Shown: piece by piece, positions 15,557 through 24,062 of the stretch
Position numbering within the stretch: the stretch's first letter is position 1
Layout: the number at the start of each line of letters is the position of its first letter
Source of the DNA: Brevundimonas sp.
GTDB lineage: Bacteria; Pseudomonadota; Alphaproteobacteria; Caulobacterales; Caulobacteraceae
DNA length: 64,000 nt
NCBI RefSeq assembly: GCF_029945885.1
Contig: NZ_JAQSDK010000001.1
Span: 1-64,000 of the forward strand
Direction of reading: 5' to 3'
Program-made: the position numbers and the translations under genes
Notes under the pieces: generated by a model
Databases searched by the model: none
What the model saw: only the letters and a program-made list of their open reading frames with translations
What the model was told of the DNA's origin: nothing

Positions 15557-18028
15557 CTAGGTCCCGTCGGCCGCAGGCCCTCCGACGCGCGGCGGCGCAT
15601 CCCGGACATAGAGGTTCAGCCAGCGGGTCATCTCCCACAGGGTGTGGCCGACCGATTCCCGGGCCCGATAGCCGTGGGCCTCCAGCGGCAGCACGACATA
15701 GCGCACCGTCGCCCCCTGCCCCTTCAGCGCCGCATAGAACCGCTCCGACTGGATCGGATAGGTGCCGGAATTGTCGTCGGCCTCGCCGTGGATCAGCAGG
15801 ATCGGCTCATTGACCCGGTCCGCATAGGTGAAAGGCGACATCTCCGTATAGGTCTCCGTCGCCTGCCAGTAGGTGCGCTGCTCCGACTGGAACCCGAACG
15901 GCGTCAGGGTGCGGTTATAGGCACCCGAGCGGGCGATGCCGGTGCGGAACAGGTCCGTATGCGCCAGCAGATTGGCGGTCATGAACGCGCCGTAGCTGTG
16001 CCCGCCGATCGCCAGCCGGTCGCGGTCGGCCACGCCCAGCGCCACCACCGCCTCAACCGCCGCCCGAGCGTTGGCGGTCAGTTGTTCGATATAGGTGTCG
16101 TTGGGCTCGGCCCCGTCGCGGCCAATGATCGGCATCGAGGGATTGTCCAGTACGGCATAGCCCTGGGTCAGCAGAAACAGGTGGCTGGACCCACCGGGTC
16201 GAACAAAGCGGTTGGCGGTGTCGACGACCTGCCCGGCCACGGCCGCGTCGGTGAACTCGGCCGGATAGGCCCACATCACCAGCGGCAGCGGCCCGTCCCG
16301 ATCCTTGTCGTAGCCGGCCGGCAGATACAGGGTTCCCGACAGCTGCACCCCGTCGTCACGGCTGTAGGTGATCAGCTGCTGGCTGACTCCCGCCAGTTGC
16401 GGTGCGGGGTCGGGAAAGGCGGTCAGGGCCGACGGGGCGGCTCCATCGAGGTCGCGCACATACAGGTTGGGCGGGTCCAGCCGGGTCTCGCGGCGGGTCA
16501 CCAGCCGTCTGCCGTCATCATCGAGGAAGCCGACGATGGTCTCGTATTCCCCGTTGGCCGAGGTCCACAGCCGCTCGGTCTGCCCGCTGGCCAGATCCAG
16601 CGTCCCGAGGAACGGATATTGTCCGGCCCGGGTCGCCCCGCCGCCCTCGATCAGGACTTTCGTGCCGCCGGCGGTGAACTGGATGACCGGTCGCCCCGCG
16701 GCGTTCGGCTCGGTCGCCGCCGCGCCCGGATCATTATAGCGGTCCTGGTAATTGCGTTCCAGCAGCACCCGCGCCTGTCCCGGGTGCGACGGATCGACCA
16801 GATACCGGGTCTCGTGCCGCGTATTGAACCAGCGGCTGTAGACCAGGGCCACGTCCTGCCGGCCCCAGGTGATTCCGGCGTAGCGCTCCGCCAGATCGAT
16901 CAGCGGAACGGCAGGCGTCGTGAACGGCGCGGCCAGGGTGAAGACGCGGTCCCGCACCTCGGCGGCAGTGCGCGGGTCGCCGCCGTCCTGGGCCTCGGTC
17001 CAGGCCAGGGTCGCCGGAGCGTCGGCGCGCCACTGAACCGACCGGGGGCCCGTCGCCACAGCATCAAACGGTGAAGGAATGTCATCGCGCAGCGGCAGAT
17101 CGGCGACCCGGTGCACGACCCGGCCGCTCATGTCTGTGACCACCACATCAGCGGGGAACAGGGCCGCCGGCACCACATAACTGTAGGGACGCCGGGCCAC
17201 GGTCTGCAGCAGATAGCGACCGTCCGGTGACACCGAGGCCCCGAGGATTACGCCCGGTGCGCCGATCGTCCGGATCGCACCCTGCAGCGGCACATGCACC
17301 AGCTGGGAGGTGAAATAGTGATCGAACAACGCCTCGTCACCGGCATTGCCCAACAGGTCCTGATAGGTCCGGACGGGTGCCGCGCGCGCCATGCTTTCCT
17401 CGACCGTCGGTCCCGACGGCGGGCGGCTGACATCGGGGGCGCCCCCGCGTCCGGCGGGCACCGTCTCGACCACCAGTCCCGAACTGTCCGGCAGCCATTC
17501 CATCCCCGACCCCATGGTGGCGTTGACCGTCGCCCCGGTCAGACGCCGCGCGCGGGCGGTGGCCACATCGGCGACCCACAACTCCAGGCCGGTCGGGTGA
17601 TCGACCAGCAATGCCACGAACCGGCCGTCCGGCGACCAGTCGGGCGAGGTGAACCGGGTCCCGGCCGGCAGGGCCACCGGGCGCGCCGCGCCGCCTGCGA
17701 CGGGCTGGAAGCTCAGTCCCGTCAGCCAGGTGACCCGGCTGTTGGCCGGACCGTTGTTGCGCGGATTGATGCGATAGCCGGCCAGGCGCAGCATCGGCTC
17801 GGCCAGTTCAGCGATGGACGGCAGGTTGGAGCGTTCGAACAGCGCCAGCGTCCCTCGGTCCGGACTCAGACTGGGCAGCGGTGTCGGCCGGGTGTCGAGG
17901 ATGTCGGCAATCGGAGCCGGTGGCTGCTGATAGGTCAGGCCATCCGCCGTCTGTGCCAGCGCCAGTCCCGGCACCGACAGCAACAGGACAACCACAGGCA
18001 GAGCCTGTTTCAGGAGTCGCTTACGCAT
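15557..18028 (-). CDS. S9 prolyl-oligopeptidase family peptidase, exported
   Basis: This 823-residue protein has a signal peptide (LLKQALPVVVLLLSVPGLALAQ), a long beta-propeller region and a C-terminal alpha/beta-hydrolase domain. The nucleophile is in IGGHSYGAFMTAN, the Asp in HGEADDNSG and the His in PLEAHGYRAR. It is probably periplasmic. The start at 18028 opens the signal peptide; upstream in-frame residues do not. A 63-bp gap separates it from the acylation cassette on the same strand, so read-through is possible. Its substrates are unknown. Confidence 0.9.
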   Translation of the reverse strand: MRKRLLKQALPVVVLLLSVPGLALAQTADGLTYQQPPAPIADILDTRPTPLPSLSPDRGTLALFERSNLPSIAELAEPMLRLAGYRINPRNNGPANSRVTWLTGLSFQPVAGGAARPVALPAGTRFTSPDWSPDGRFVALLVDHPTGLELWVADVATARARRLTGATVNATMGSGMEWLPDSSGLVVETVPAGRGGAPDVSRPPSGPTVEESMARAAPVRTYQDLLGNAGDEALFDHYFTSQLVHVPLQGAIRTIGAPGVILGASVSPDGRYLLQTVARRPYSYVVPAALFPADVVVTDMSGRVVHRVADLPLRDDIPSPFDAVATGPRSVQWRADAPATLAWTEAQDGGDPRTAAEVRDRVFTLAAPFTTPAVPLIDLAERYAGITWGRQDVALVYSRWFNTRHETRYLVDPSHPGQARVLLERNYQDRYNDPGAAATEPNAAGRPVIQFTAGGTKVLIEGGGATRAGQYPFLGTLDLASGQTERLWTSANGEYETIVGFLDDDGRRLVTRRETRLDPPNLYVRDLDGAAPSALTAFPDPAPQLAGVSQQLITYSRDDGVQLSGTLYLPAGYDKDRDGPLPLVMWAYPAEFTDAAVAGQVVDTANRFVRPGGSSHLFLLTQGYAVLDNPSMPIIGRDGAEPNDTYIEQLTANARAAVEAVVALGVADRDRLAIGGHSYGAFMTANLLAHTDLFRTGIARSGAYNRTLTPFGFQSEQRTYWQATETYTEMSPFTYADRVNEPILLIHGEADDNSGTYPIQSERFYAALKGQGATVRYVVLPLEAHGYRARESVGHTLWEMTRWLNLYVRDAPPRVGGPAADGT

Positions 18029-18091
18029 CGTCTGATCCCCCGTCGCCGGCACGCGCTGGCCCGACCAGCTATGAACAGGTTCGCGGATCGG

Positions 18092-18655
18092 TCAAGGCGT
18101 GGCGGGGGTCGACCCGGCGTCTGCAGGCTGACCGATAAAGCGCTGGTCCCGCGCCGTCTCATAGGTCTCGCGGATCGCGGCGCGCGGCTGGTCCGCGCCC
18201 AGCTGCGCGACCTGTTCAGCCCAGACGTCGGACAGTTGCTGCACCGTCGAGGACATCCAGCCCGGGGCCTGCTGCGCCGACCAGTTCTGCAGCGAGGCCG
18301 CGTTGAAGACCAGCATGAACAGGGTCAGCAGCACCAGGGTACGGCTCGTCCAGCGCCGGTCACGCGCGGCTACGCCTTCATCATCCAGCGGCGGGGCCGG
18401 GGGAAAGGCGAACCGGTGCAGGGCACTGAGCCGGTGCTCCAGCGTCGGCAGGTCGTGGGCGTCGGCCCCGGCGTTCCAGTCACTGGCGGGGTCGGTCGGC
18501 ACAGGGTCGGTTTCGCCCACGGTCGCCTCGGCGTCCGGTCCGGGCTGCTCCCAGGCCGTGCGTCCCTGTTCCAGAGGCGGAAAGGGCGAGTCCGGGTCCG
18601 GCACGGGAAAGGGATCGGGCCGGCTCTCGTCGTGGGGGTCGTGATCGTCGGTCAT
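18092..18655 (-). CDS. Small Pro/Asp-rich membrane-anchored protein of the acylation cassette
   Basis: This 187-residue protein is unrecognised. Its N-terminal 110 residues are rich in Pro, Asp and Glu and look disordered, followed by one membrane segment (RTLVLLTLFMLVFNAASL, about 115-135) and a short C-terminal helical region. It begins 15 bp after the MBOAT gene, which suggests it is the last gene of the four-gene O-acylation cassette. It could anchor or regulate the acyltransferase complex; that is inference from position only. Confidence 0.7.
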   Translation of the reverse strand: MTDDHDPHDESRPDPFPVPDPDSPFPPLEQGRTAWEQPGPDAEATVGETDPVPTDPASDWNAGADAHDLPTLEHRLSALHRFAFPPAPPLDDEGVAARDRRWTSRTLVLLTLFMLVFNAASLQNWSAQQAPGWMSSTVQQLSDVWAEQVAQLGADQPRAAIRETYETARDQRFIGQPADAGSTPATP

Positions 18656-18670
18656 GATCTCGCCAACGCC

Positions 18671-20077
18671 TCAGAACTGGAAATAGATGAAGGGGGCGAC
18701 GCCGTCCGGACGGACGGCCTCGACCAGCAGGAAGGCCACGCCCAGCAACAACGCCAGGGTCAGGGACGGGGCCGTCTTCAGCCGTTCGGCCATCCCCTCG
18801 ATCGCGCGCGGCGGCAGCCAGTGCATGGCCAGACCACCGACGATCAGGGTCAGCAGCAGCGGCGTCAGCATAACCGTCGGCTGCCACCAGCGACCCAGAC
18901 CCGTCAGCACCTGCATGGCGAGCTCGAAATTCTCGGCCCGGAACAGGATCCACCCCAGGCAGACGATATGGAAGGTGATCAGCACCCCCAGGATGGGATG
19001 GATCACCCGCCGGTCGCCAAAGGCGGCCCGGCCGATCCGCTCGACCACCTGGACCCCGCCGTGCAGCGCCCCCCAGGCCAGGAAGGTCCAGGCCGCGCCA
19101 TGCCACAGCCCGCCCAGCACCATGGTGATGAAGACGTTGAGGCTCGACGAGACCAGCCCCTTACGTCCGCCCCCCAGCGGCACATACAGATAGTCGCGCA
19201 GCCAGCTGGACAGGCTGATGTGCCAGCGCCGCCAGAACGACTGCATCGACCCGGCCCGGTACGGCTGGTCGAAATTGCGCGGGAAGGAATAGCCCAGCAG
19301 GGCGGCGATCCCGATCGCCATGTCCGAATAGGCCGAGAAGTCGCAATAGATCTGAACCGCATAGCCATAGACGGCGGCGATCATGTCCAGTGATCCGTAG
19401 GCGCTGGGATCGAAAAACACCGGATCGACCAGCCGCACCGACAGTTCCGAGGCGATCACCGTCTTCTTGAACAGGCCCCAGACGATCAGCAGCAGGCCGT
19501 GGGTCGCCATCTCCCGCGTCAGCCGCGGCGTCCGGTCGAACTGCGGCAACAGATCCGAGGCCCGCACGATCGGCCCCGCCACCAGATGCGGGAAGAAGCT
19601 CATCAGCAGCATCACATCCAGCAGCGAGCGCGCCACCGGCGTCTTGCGCCGATGCACATCGACGACATAGCTGATGCCCTGGAAGGTGAAGAAGCTGATC
19701 CCCACCGGCAGGATCACCTGCAGCAAGGGCAGGTCCCGGCCCCAGCCGACCTGGCTCAGCAGCTCGCCCGCCTGTTCGATGAAGAAGCCGTAGTATTTGA
19801 AGAATCCCAGCACCAGCAGGTTGAACGCGACCCCCAGCCCGACCAGCCATTTGCGTCGCCGGTCGTCGTCGCTGCGGGCGATCGCCGCGGCCACGCCCCA
19901 GTTCAGTACCGCGCTCAGGATCAGCAGGCCGACGAACCGCCAGTCCCACTGGGCATAGAAGAACCAGCTGGCCAGCAGCAGGAACAGCTTGCGCCGCCCG
20001 TTCTCGCGATCCAGCGACCAGCTGGTGAAATAGACGAACAGGAAGAAGACGCCGAAGGCGAGGGTCGGGAACAGCAT
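18671..20077 (-). CDS. MBOAT-family O-acyltransferase (AlgI-like)
   Basis: This 468-residue polytopic membrane protein is similar in layout to AlgI/DltB proteins. It starts with LFPTLAFGVFFLFVYF and contains the MBOAT signature region with the invariant His in VLGGLWHGAAWTFLAWG. Such proteins pass acetyl groups across the membrane to polysaccharide or peptidoglycan acceptors, with an SGNH-type partner finishing the transfer. Two SGNH genes lie immediately upstream, the nearer stopping exactly where this gene starts. Confidence 0.9.
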   Translation of the reverse strand: MLFPTLAFGVFFLFVYFTSWSLDRENGRRKLFLLLASWFFYAQWDWRFVGLLILSAVLNWGVAAAIARSDDDRRRKWLVGLGVAFNLLVLGFFKYYGFFIEQAGELLSQVGWGRDLPLLQVILPVGISFFTFQGISYVVDVHRRKTPVARSLLDVMLLMSFFPHLVAGPIVRASDLLPQFDRTPRLTREMATHGLLLIVWGLFKKTVIASELSVRLVDPVFFDPSAYGSLDMIAAVYGYAVQIYCDFSAYSDMAIGIAALLGYSFPRNFDQPYRAGSMQSFWRRWHISLSSWLRDYLYVPLGGGRKGLVSSSLNVFITMVLGGLWHGAAWTFLAWGALHGGVQVVERIGRAAFGDRRVIHPILGVLITFHIVCLGWILFRAENFELAMQVLTGLGRWWQPTVMLTPLLLTLIVGGLAMHWLPPRAIEGMAERLKTAPSLTLALLLGVAFLLVEAVRPDGVAPFIYFQF

Positions 20078-21352
20078 CTAGTCGATCCGTCCCGTCGCTG
20101 GTTTCCAGCCGTCGAAGGCCGCCATCAGGTCGCCGGCGAACACGCCCCCGATCCAGTCGGCCCCGACCGAGGTGAAATGCACCCGGTCGCCGCGCATGAA
20201 GGGCTCGGCCAGAAGGGCCAGTCGATCCGCTGAACAGTCGCCGCCCATTCGCCCGTGCCAGTCCCAGAACGCCACACCCATGTCGGCGGCCACCCGGCGC
20301 TGCACATCGCGGACCACCGCCAGCGACGGCGGCGGCCGGCGCAGGCCGTCGGCGCTGCAGCCCCCGGCGTCTCCGGTCCGGATCGCGTCCGGTGCCCCCA
20401 GCAGCAGCAGCGACGCCGCCGGGGCCAGCCGCCGCATCCGCCCGACCTGACCCCGCAGCAGGGTCTCCCAGGCCACCGGGTCCAGTCCGTCGTCGAACCC
20501 CTCATTGGTGCCGAAGGCCAGGACGATCAGCTGCGGCCGCCAGTAGGCCAGCTCGGTCGCCGTCACCGCCTCGTCGCGGGCCGCCAGATCGCGCAGCGTC
20601 GCCCCGACGACACCGAGGTTGGAGACGATCACCCCCGGCCCGCCGGTCGCCAGCCACAGGTCGGACAGCGTGACACCCGGACCGACCGGCGACAGGGCGA
20701 TGGTCCCGGCCGCCAGGGGCAGATCAATCTCGCGACACACCGGACCGGCCTCGGGTGCGGCAAAGCCGGCGACCCCCTCGTCGCCGGTTGTCCGGTAGCG
20801 GATCGCGCCCACGTCCGGCCCGGCCCGGCCACACAGGCCCAGAACCCGCGGCCTTCCCCCCGGCTCCGGCGTCAGGGTCAGGGCCGGATCGGCACCGTAG
20901 CGGATCGCCTGCACCCCGGCCAGACCGACTCCCACCCGGCTGTAGCCCCCGACCGGCACCAGCGGTTCCTGGGTCATCGCCCAGTCGCGCGCCTCGACCT
21001 GCACCTGCATCGGGCCATAGCCGTCATAGGGGATGCCCGGCGGCAGGACGCCCCGGCCGGCATTGCCGAACCGGGCCTGCAGCCGCGCCCGCAGGGCCCC
21101 GGTGATCCGGTCCCCGGCCGTATGGCTGTCGCCGATCTGCAGGATATGGACGGCTCGATCCCGCTGTCCGGCCTCGGTGGCGGCCAGCGCCTCGAACAGC
21201 CCTTCCAGCGCCCCGGCCTGGCAAAGGCCGCCGGGACAGGCGGACAGGCCCACATCGGGAACGGTCTGTGGTGCATAGGGGGACTGGGCCACAGCAGGGC
21301 CTGCGAGGGCCAGGGCCAGGACGGCCGCCGACAGGGCGGAGCCGGTCCTCAT
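20078..21352 (-). CDS. SGNH/GDSL-fold periplasmic protein, acylation partner
   Basis: This 424-residue exported protein has a signal peptide ending AGPAVAQS. SGNH blocks are visible: LQIGDSHTAGDR (block I Ser), LAFGTNEGFD (block III) and GDRVHFTSVG (block V Asp/His). The length and its position next to an MBOAT gene fit the AlgJ/AlgX or PatB type that transfers acetyl groups to an envelope polymer. There is no gap to the MBOAT gene and 2 bp to the upstream SGNH gene, so this is one transcript. Confidence 0.85.
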   Translation of the reverse strand: MRTGSALSAAVLALALAGPAVAQSPYAPQTVPDVGLSACPGGLCQAGALEGLFEALAATEAGQRDRAVHILQIGDSHTAGDRITGALRARLQARFGNAGRGVLPPGIPYDGYGPMQVQVEARDWAMTQEPLVPVGGYSRVGVGLAGVQAIRYGADPALTLTPEPGGRPRVLGLCGRAGPDVGAIRYRTTGDEGVAGFAAPEAGPVCREIDLPLAAGTIALSPVGPGVTLSDLWLATGGPGVIVSNLGVVGATLRDLAARDEAVTATELAYWRPQLIVLAFGTNEGFDDGLDPVAWETLLRGQVGRMRRLAPAASLLLLGAPDAIRTGDAGGCSADGLRRPPPSLAVVRDVQRRVAADMGVAFWDWHGRMGGDCSADRLALLAEPFMRGDRVHFTSVGADWIGGVFAGDLMAAFDGWKPATGRID

Positions 21353-21354
21353 CC

Positions 21355-22281
21355 TCAGGCGGCGGGTGAAACGGCTGGGGTCGCCGCAGACGCCGGACCC
21401 GGGCTCGCCGCCTGGGGCCGGGGCCTGTCCAGTCCGGCGTCGTGTTTCAGGGTCGCCGCCACCGGGTCGCCCATCCGCAGATAGCCGGCCATCGACATGT
21501 GAATTCCGTCATTGGCCCGCATCAGGGTGCGGCGGCCGGTCTCGGTCGGCAGATAGGCCTCATAGCCACCGGCGTCGTTGGCGGTCAGGGGCACGGTGTC
21601 GATATAGGGCACGTCCAGTGCCGCCATCCGCTCGGCCACCACCGCGTTGATCAGGGTCATCCTGGCGTCGAAGCTCTCGCGCTTCATCCGCGGCAGGCCC
21701 ACCCAGTAGACGGCGATGTCGCGGCTGCGCAGCAGGCCCACCAGATCATCGACGCGTTTGGCATAGGCGGCCTTCCAGCCGTCGGTGCCGAACGGATGCA
21801 CCTGGCCGTCGAGGCTGATGCCCTGGGCGTCATTGGTCCCGAACAGGACCACGGCCACGTCGACCGGATGCTCGTCCAGCTGGCGGGCGGTCTTGGCCTG
21901 GATGTCGACATAGTCGTAGCGCGACAGGCCGGTCGAAACCTCGCTGAATTTGGTGACCGAGACGCCGGGTTCAGTGTTGAGGTCCCGGTACAGGGCGGCC
22001 CACAGCCCGTCGGCCATGGAGTCGCCGAACACGCCGATCCTCAGCTGTCCCCGGGCCATTCGCGTCGTCAGCGGTGTCACGGCCGGCCGGGCCGCCACGA
22101 CCGGGACCGGAACGGCGGGCGCGGCCTCGACCGGGACGGCGGCCGGGGCCGAGGCATTGGCGGCACCGCCCAGCATCAGTGTCGGATGGCGCAGCCAGGC
22201 GCGGCCGTCGGGCGTGAGGATCAGCCCGGCCAGCACGCCGACCACAAAGGCCACCGTCAAAGCATTGATGCCTGCACGCAC
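21355..22281 (-). CDS. DUF459/SGNH-hydrolase family protein
   Basis: This 308-residue protein has an N-terminal membrane segment (NALTVAFVVGVLAGLIL) followed by an SGNH domain: IGVFGDSMADGLW, VVLFGTNDAQG and ANDGIHMSMAGY give Ser, Asn and Asp/His. It starts with GTG at 22281. It is the first gene of the O-acylation cassette and likely acts in the periplasm with the MBOAT protein. Having two different SGNH proteins suggests one transferase and one esterase, or two acceptor sites. Confidence 0.85.
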   Translation of the reverse strand: MRAGINALTVAFVVGVLAGLILTPDGRAWLRHPTLMLGGAANASAPAAVPVEAAPAVPVPVVAARPAVTPLTTRMARGQLRIGVFGDSMADGLWAALYRDLNTEPGVSVTKFSEVSTGLSRYDYVDIQAKTARQLDEHPVDVAVVLFGTNDAQGISLDGQVHPFGTDGWKAAYAKRVDDLVGLLRSRDIAVYWVGLPRMKRESFDARMTLINAVVAERMAALDVPYIDTVPLTANDAGGYEAYLPTETGRRTLMRANDGIHMSMAGYLRMGDPVAATLKHDAGLDRPRPQAASPGPASAATPAVSPAA

Positions 22282-22411
22282 GCCTGTCCCCCGACATTCG
22301 ACCGATGGCGTGGTTAAGCCATCCTACGGACGTCGGTTCTACCGCATTGACGCGCGACCGCCACCGCCTGCCCCTCGCGAGCGAACAAAAAGGTTAATGG
22401 ACCCCGCCGTT

Positions 22412-22825
22412 TCAGGCCTTTCCGGGACCGGCCAGACGGGCGAGGAAATAGCCGCCGGTGGCCGAAACCGCCGTCAGCACCGTCCCCCAGCACAGGTCGA
22501 CGATGGTCAACTGGGTCGACCACTGCACCAGGGTGGCCTGGTTGGTCAGGTCATAGGTGGCGTAGGCGACAAAGCCGAGAACGGCTCCGTTCAGCGTCGC
22601 CCGACGCCACGATCCGGCCTTCAGGGCCGGCAGCACGGCCAGGAAGACCGTGCCGAAGATCGACACCAGATAGAAGATCACCGCCACCTTGAGGTCCGGT
22701 TCGGGCGCCAGCAGCGGCCCGAGCAGGGGCTTGTAGAAGCGGTCGGTCATCGTCGTCAGCCAGACGGCATCGATGGCGGCGAAACTGACGCCCGCGCCGA
22801 GATAGGCAAGGATAAAGCGGATCAT
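22412..22825 (-). CDS. DUF2177 family membrane protein
   Basis: This 137-residue protein has four predicted membrane helices and matches DUF2177 (FILAYLGAGVSFAAIDAVWL start, VAYATYDLTNQATL middle). Start 22825 is chosen because it opens the first helix; a start at 22843 adds only six residues. It follows the Cfa-like gene by 21 bp on the same strand. DUF2177 genes recur next to Cfa, FAD-oxidoreductase and DUF1365 genes in alphaproteobacteria, but the function is unknown. Confidence 0.85.
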   Translation of the reverse strand: MIRFILAYLGAGVSFAAIDAVWLTTMTDRFYKPLLGPLLAPEPDLKVAVIFYLVSIFGTVFLAVLPALKAGSWRRATLNGAVLGFVAYATYDLTNQATLVQWSTQLTIVDLCWGTVLTAVSATGGYFLARLAGPGKA

Positions 22826-22846
22826 TCTGGTCCTCCTGGACACCGG

Positions 22847-23884
22847 TCAGGCCGGCTTGAGACGATAGTGGCTGACGGCCCATGTCCGGCCATCGTCATT
22901 GCCGAACAATCCGGCCGTGGCCAGATAAAACCGCCGCCAGCGCCGCCGCCACAGACTCGCGTCATTGCCGTAGGTCGCCTGCATCAGCTCCATCACCCGG
23001 TCGGCATTGGCATCCATATTGGCCAGCCAGTCATTGGCCGTCCGCTGGTAGTGGGTGCCGCTCCACAGCCATTCCGCCTCGACCGCGAACAGGTCGGGAA
23101 ACTGCCGGATCAGGCCCCGGCTGGGCATGATGCCGCCGGTAAAGAAATGCTGGGCGATGAAGTCGCCACTGTCGGTGTGGTCGAAGCGGTAGGGGGCGTC
23201 GCGGTGGGTGAAGACGTGGATGAACATCCGCCCGTCCGGCTTCAGCCAGCCCCGGGCGCGTTCCAGCAGGGTCCGCCAATTGGCCATATGTTCAAACATC
23301 TCGACCGAGACGATGCGGTCGAACCGCCCCTGCCCGGCCGGTTGCGGGTCAAAATCGTTCATGTCGCAGGTGATCACGGTCAGGTTGGTCAGGCCCCGCG
23401 CCGCCGCCTGGGCCTCGATATGGCCGCGCTGCCCGTGACTGTTGGAGACGGCGGTGATGCGCGACCGCGGATAGTGTTCGGCCATCCACAGACTCAGCGA
23501 GCCCCAGCCGCAGCCCAGTTCCAGAATGGTCTGGCCGTCGGCCAGGTCGGCGTGGGCGCAGGTCTCCGCCAGGGCGGCGACCTCAGCCTCGTCCAGCGTC
23601 GTCCCCGCGTCGGGGTACAGACAGCAGGAATATTTCAACCGGCTGCCCAGGCAGATCTCGAAGAATTCGGGCGGCAGCTCATAGTGCTGCTCATTGGCCG
23701 CTGTCGTATGTTCGGCGATGGCCCGCAACGCCATGGCCCCGGCGAAGGCGGACTCGTCATGGGGCCCGTCCCGATCCAGTCGCCGCCGCGCCTCGGTAAC
23801 CAGGCTGTCGATCGCCGGGCGGGCGACAAAGTCCGGAAAGGGCGCATCCTGCAGTTTGCGAATGGCGGCGTTGGCGAGGGACAT
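22847..23884 (-). CDS. cfa: Cyclopropane-fatty-acyl-phospholipid synthase family methyltransferase
   Basis: This 345-residue SAM-dependent enzyme shows SAM motif ILELGCGWGSLSLWMAEHYP, the lipid-associated CLYPDAGTTLDEAE region, ERIVSVEMFEHM-like VSVEMFEHMANW, and HVFTHRDAPYRF. This fits Cfa and its relatives, which methylate or cyclopropanate double bonds of membrane phospholipids. The frame stays open to 24277, but 23884 matches the family's N-terminus. It diverges from the FAD oxidoreductase/DUF1365 operon, so the four genes probably act together on membrane lipids. Confidence 0.85.
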   Translation of the reverse strand: MSLANAAIRKLQDAPFPDFVARPAIDSLVTEARRRLDRDGPHDESAFAGAMALRAIAEHTTAANEQHYELPPEFFEICLGSRLKYSCCLYPDAGTTLDEAEVAALAETCAHADLADGQTILELGCGWGSLSLWMAEHYPRSRITAVSNSHGQRGHIEAQAAARGLTNLTVITCDMNDFDPQPAGQGRFDRIVSVEMFEHMANWRTLLERARGWLKPDGRMFIHVFTHRDAPYRFDHTDSGDFIAQHFFTGGIMPSRGLIRQFPDLFAVEAEWLWSGTHYQRTANDWLANMDANADRVMELMQATYGNDASLWRRRWRRFYLATAGLFGNDDGRTWAVSHYRLKPA

Positions 23885-23934
23885 GGGCGTTCCGGAATGA
23901 GGGTCAAGGACATGGCACGATCGCCCGATCCTGA

Positions 23935-23960
23935 GGAACGTCCCGGGGGACTCCACCGTT
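23935..23960 (+). promoter_or_regulatory. Candidate EcfG (general stress) promoter
   Basis: GGAAC at 23935-23939 is followed after 17 bases by CGTT at 23957-23960, which matches the alphaproteobacterial EcfG/SigT consensus. It lies about 100 bp upstream of the FAD oxidoreductase start on the same strand. No comparable match faces the cfa gene. Confidence 0.45.
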
Positions 23961-24062
23961 GCACAGGTCGAACCCTGGCAAATACGCAGCCAAAGGCCGG
24001 ATGGATGACATCCATGTCGGCCGCGGCCCCGTAGCTGAGGATCTGATCCCCACGGAGTCCTC

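Noticed and set aside
14915-17074. 719-residue open frame on the plus strand
   Set aside because: It is antisense to the NAD(P)H oxidoreductase and S9 peptidase genes, Arg/Gly/Pro-rich and without domains; a typical GC-rich shadow.
17294-19393. 699-residue open frame on the plus strand
   Set aside because: It crosses three minus-strand genes with clear domains and has shadow composition (Arg, Gly, His, Gln-rich).
23886-23890. GGAAC on the minus strand as an EcfG -35 for cfa
   Set aside because: It lies 2 bases from the cfa start codon, too close for a promoter.
21950-24034. 694-residue open frame on the plus strand
   Set aside because: It is antisense to the DUF459, DUF2177 and Cfa genes, and its composition is that of a shadow.
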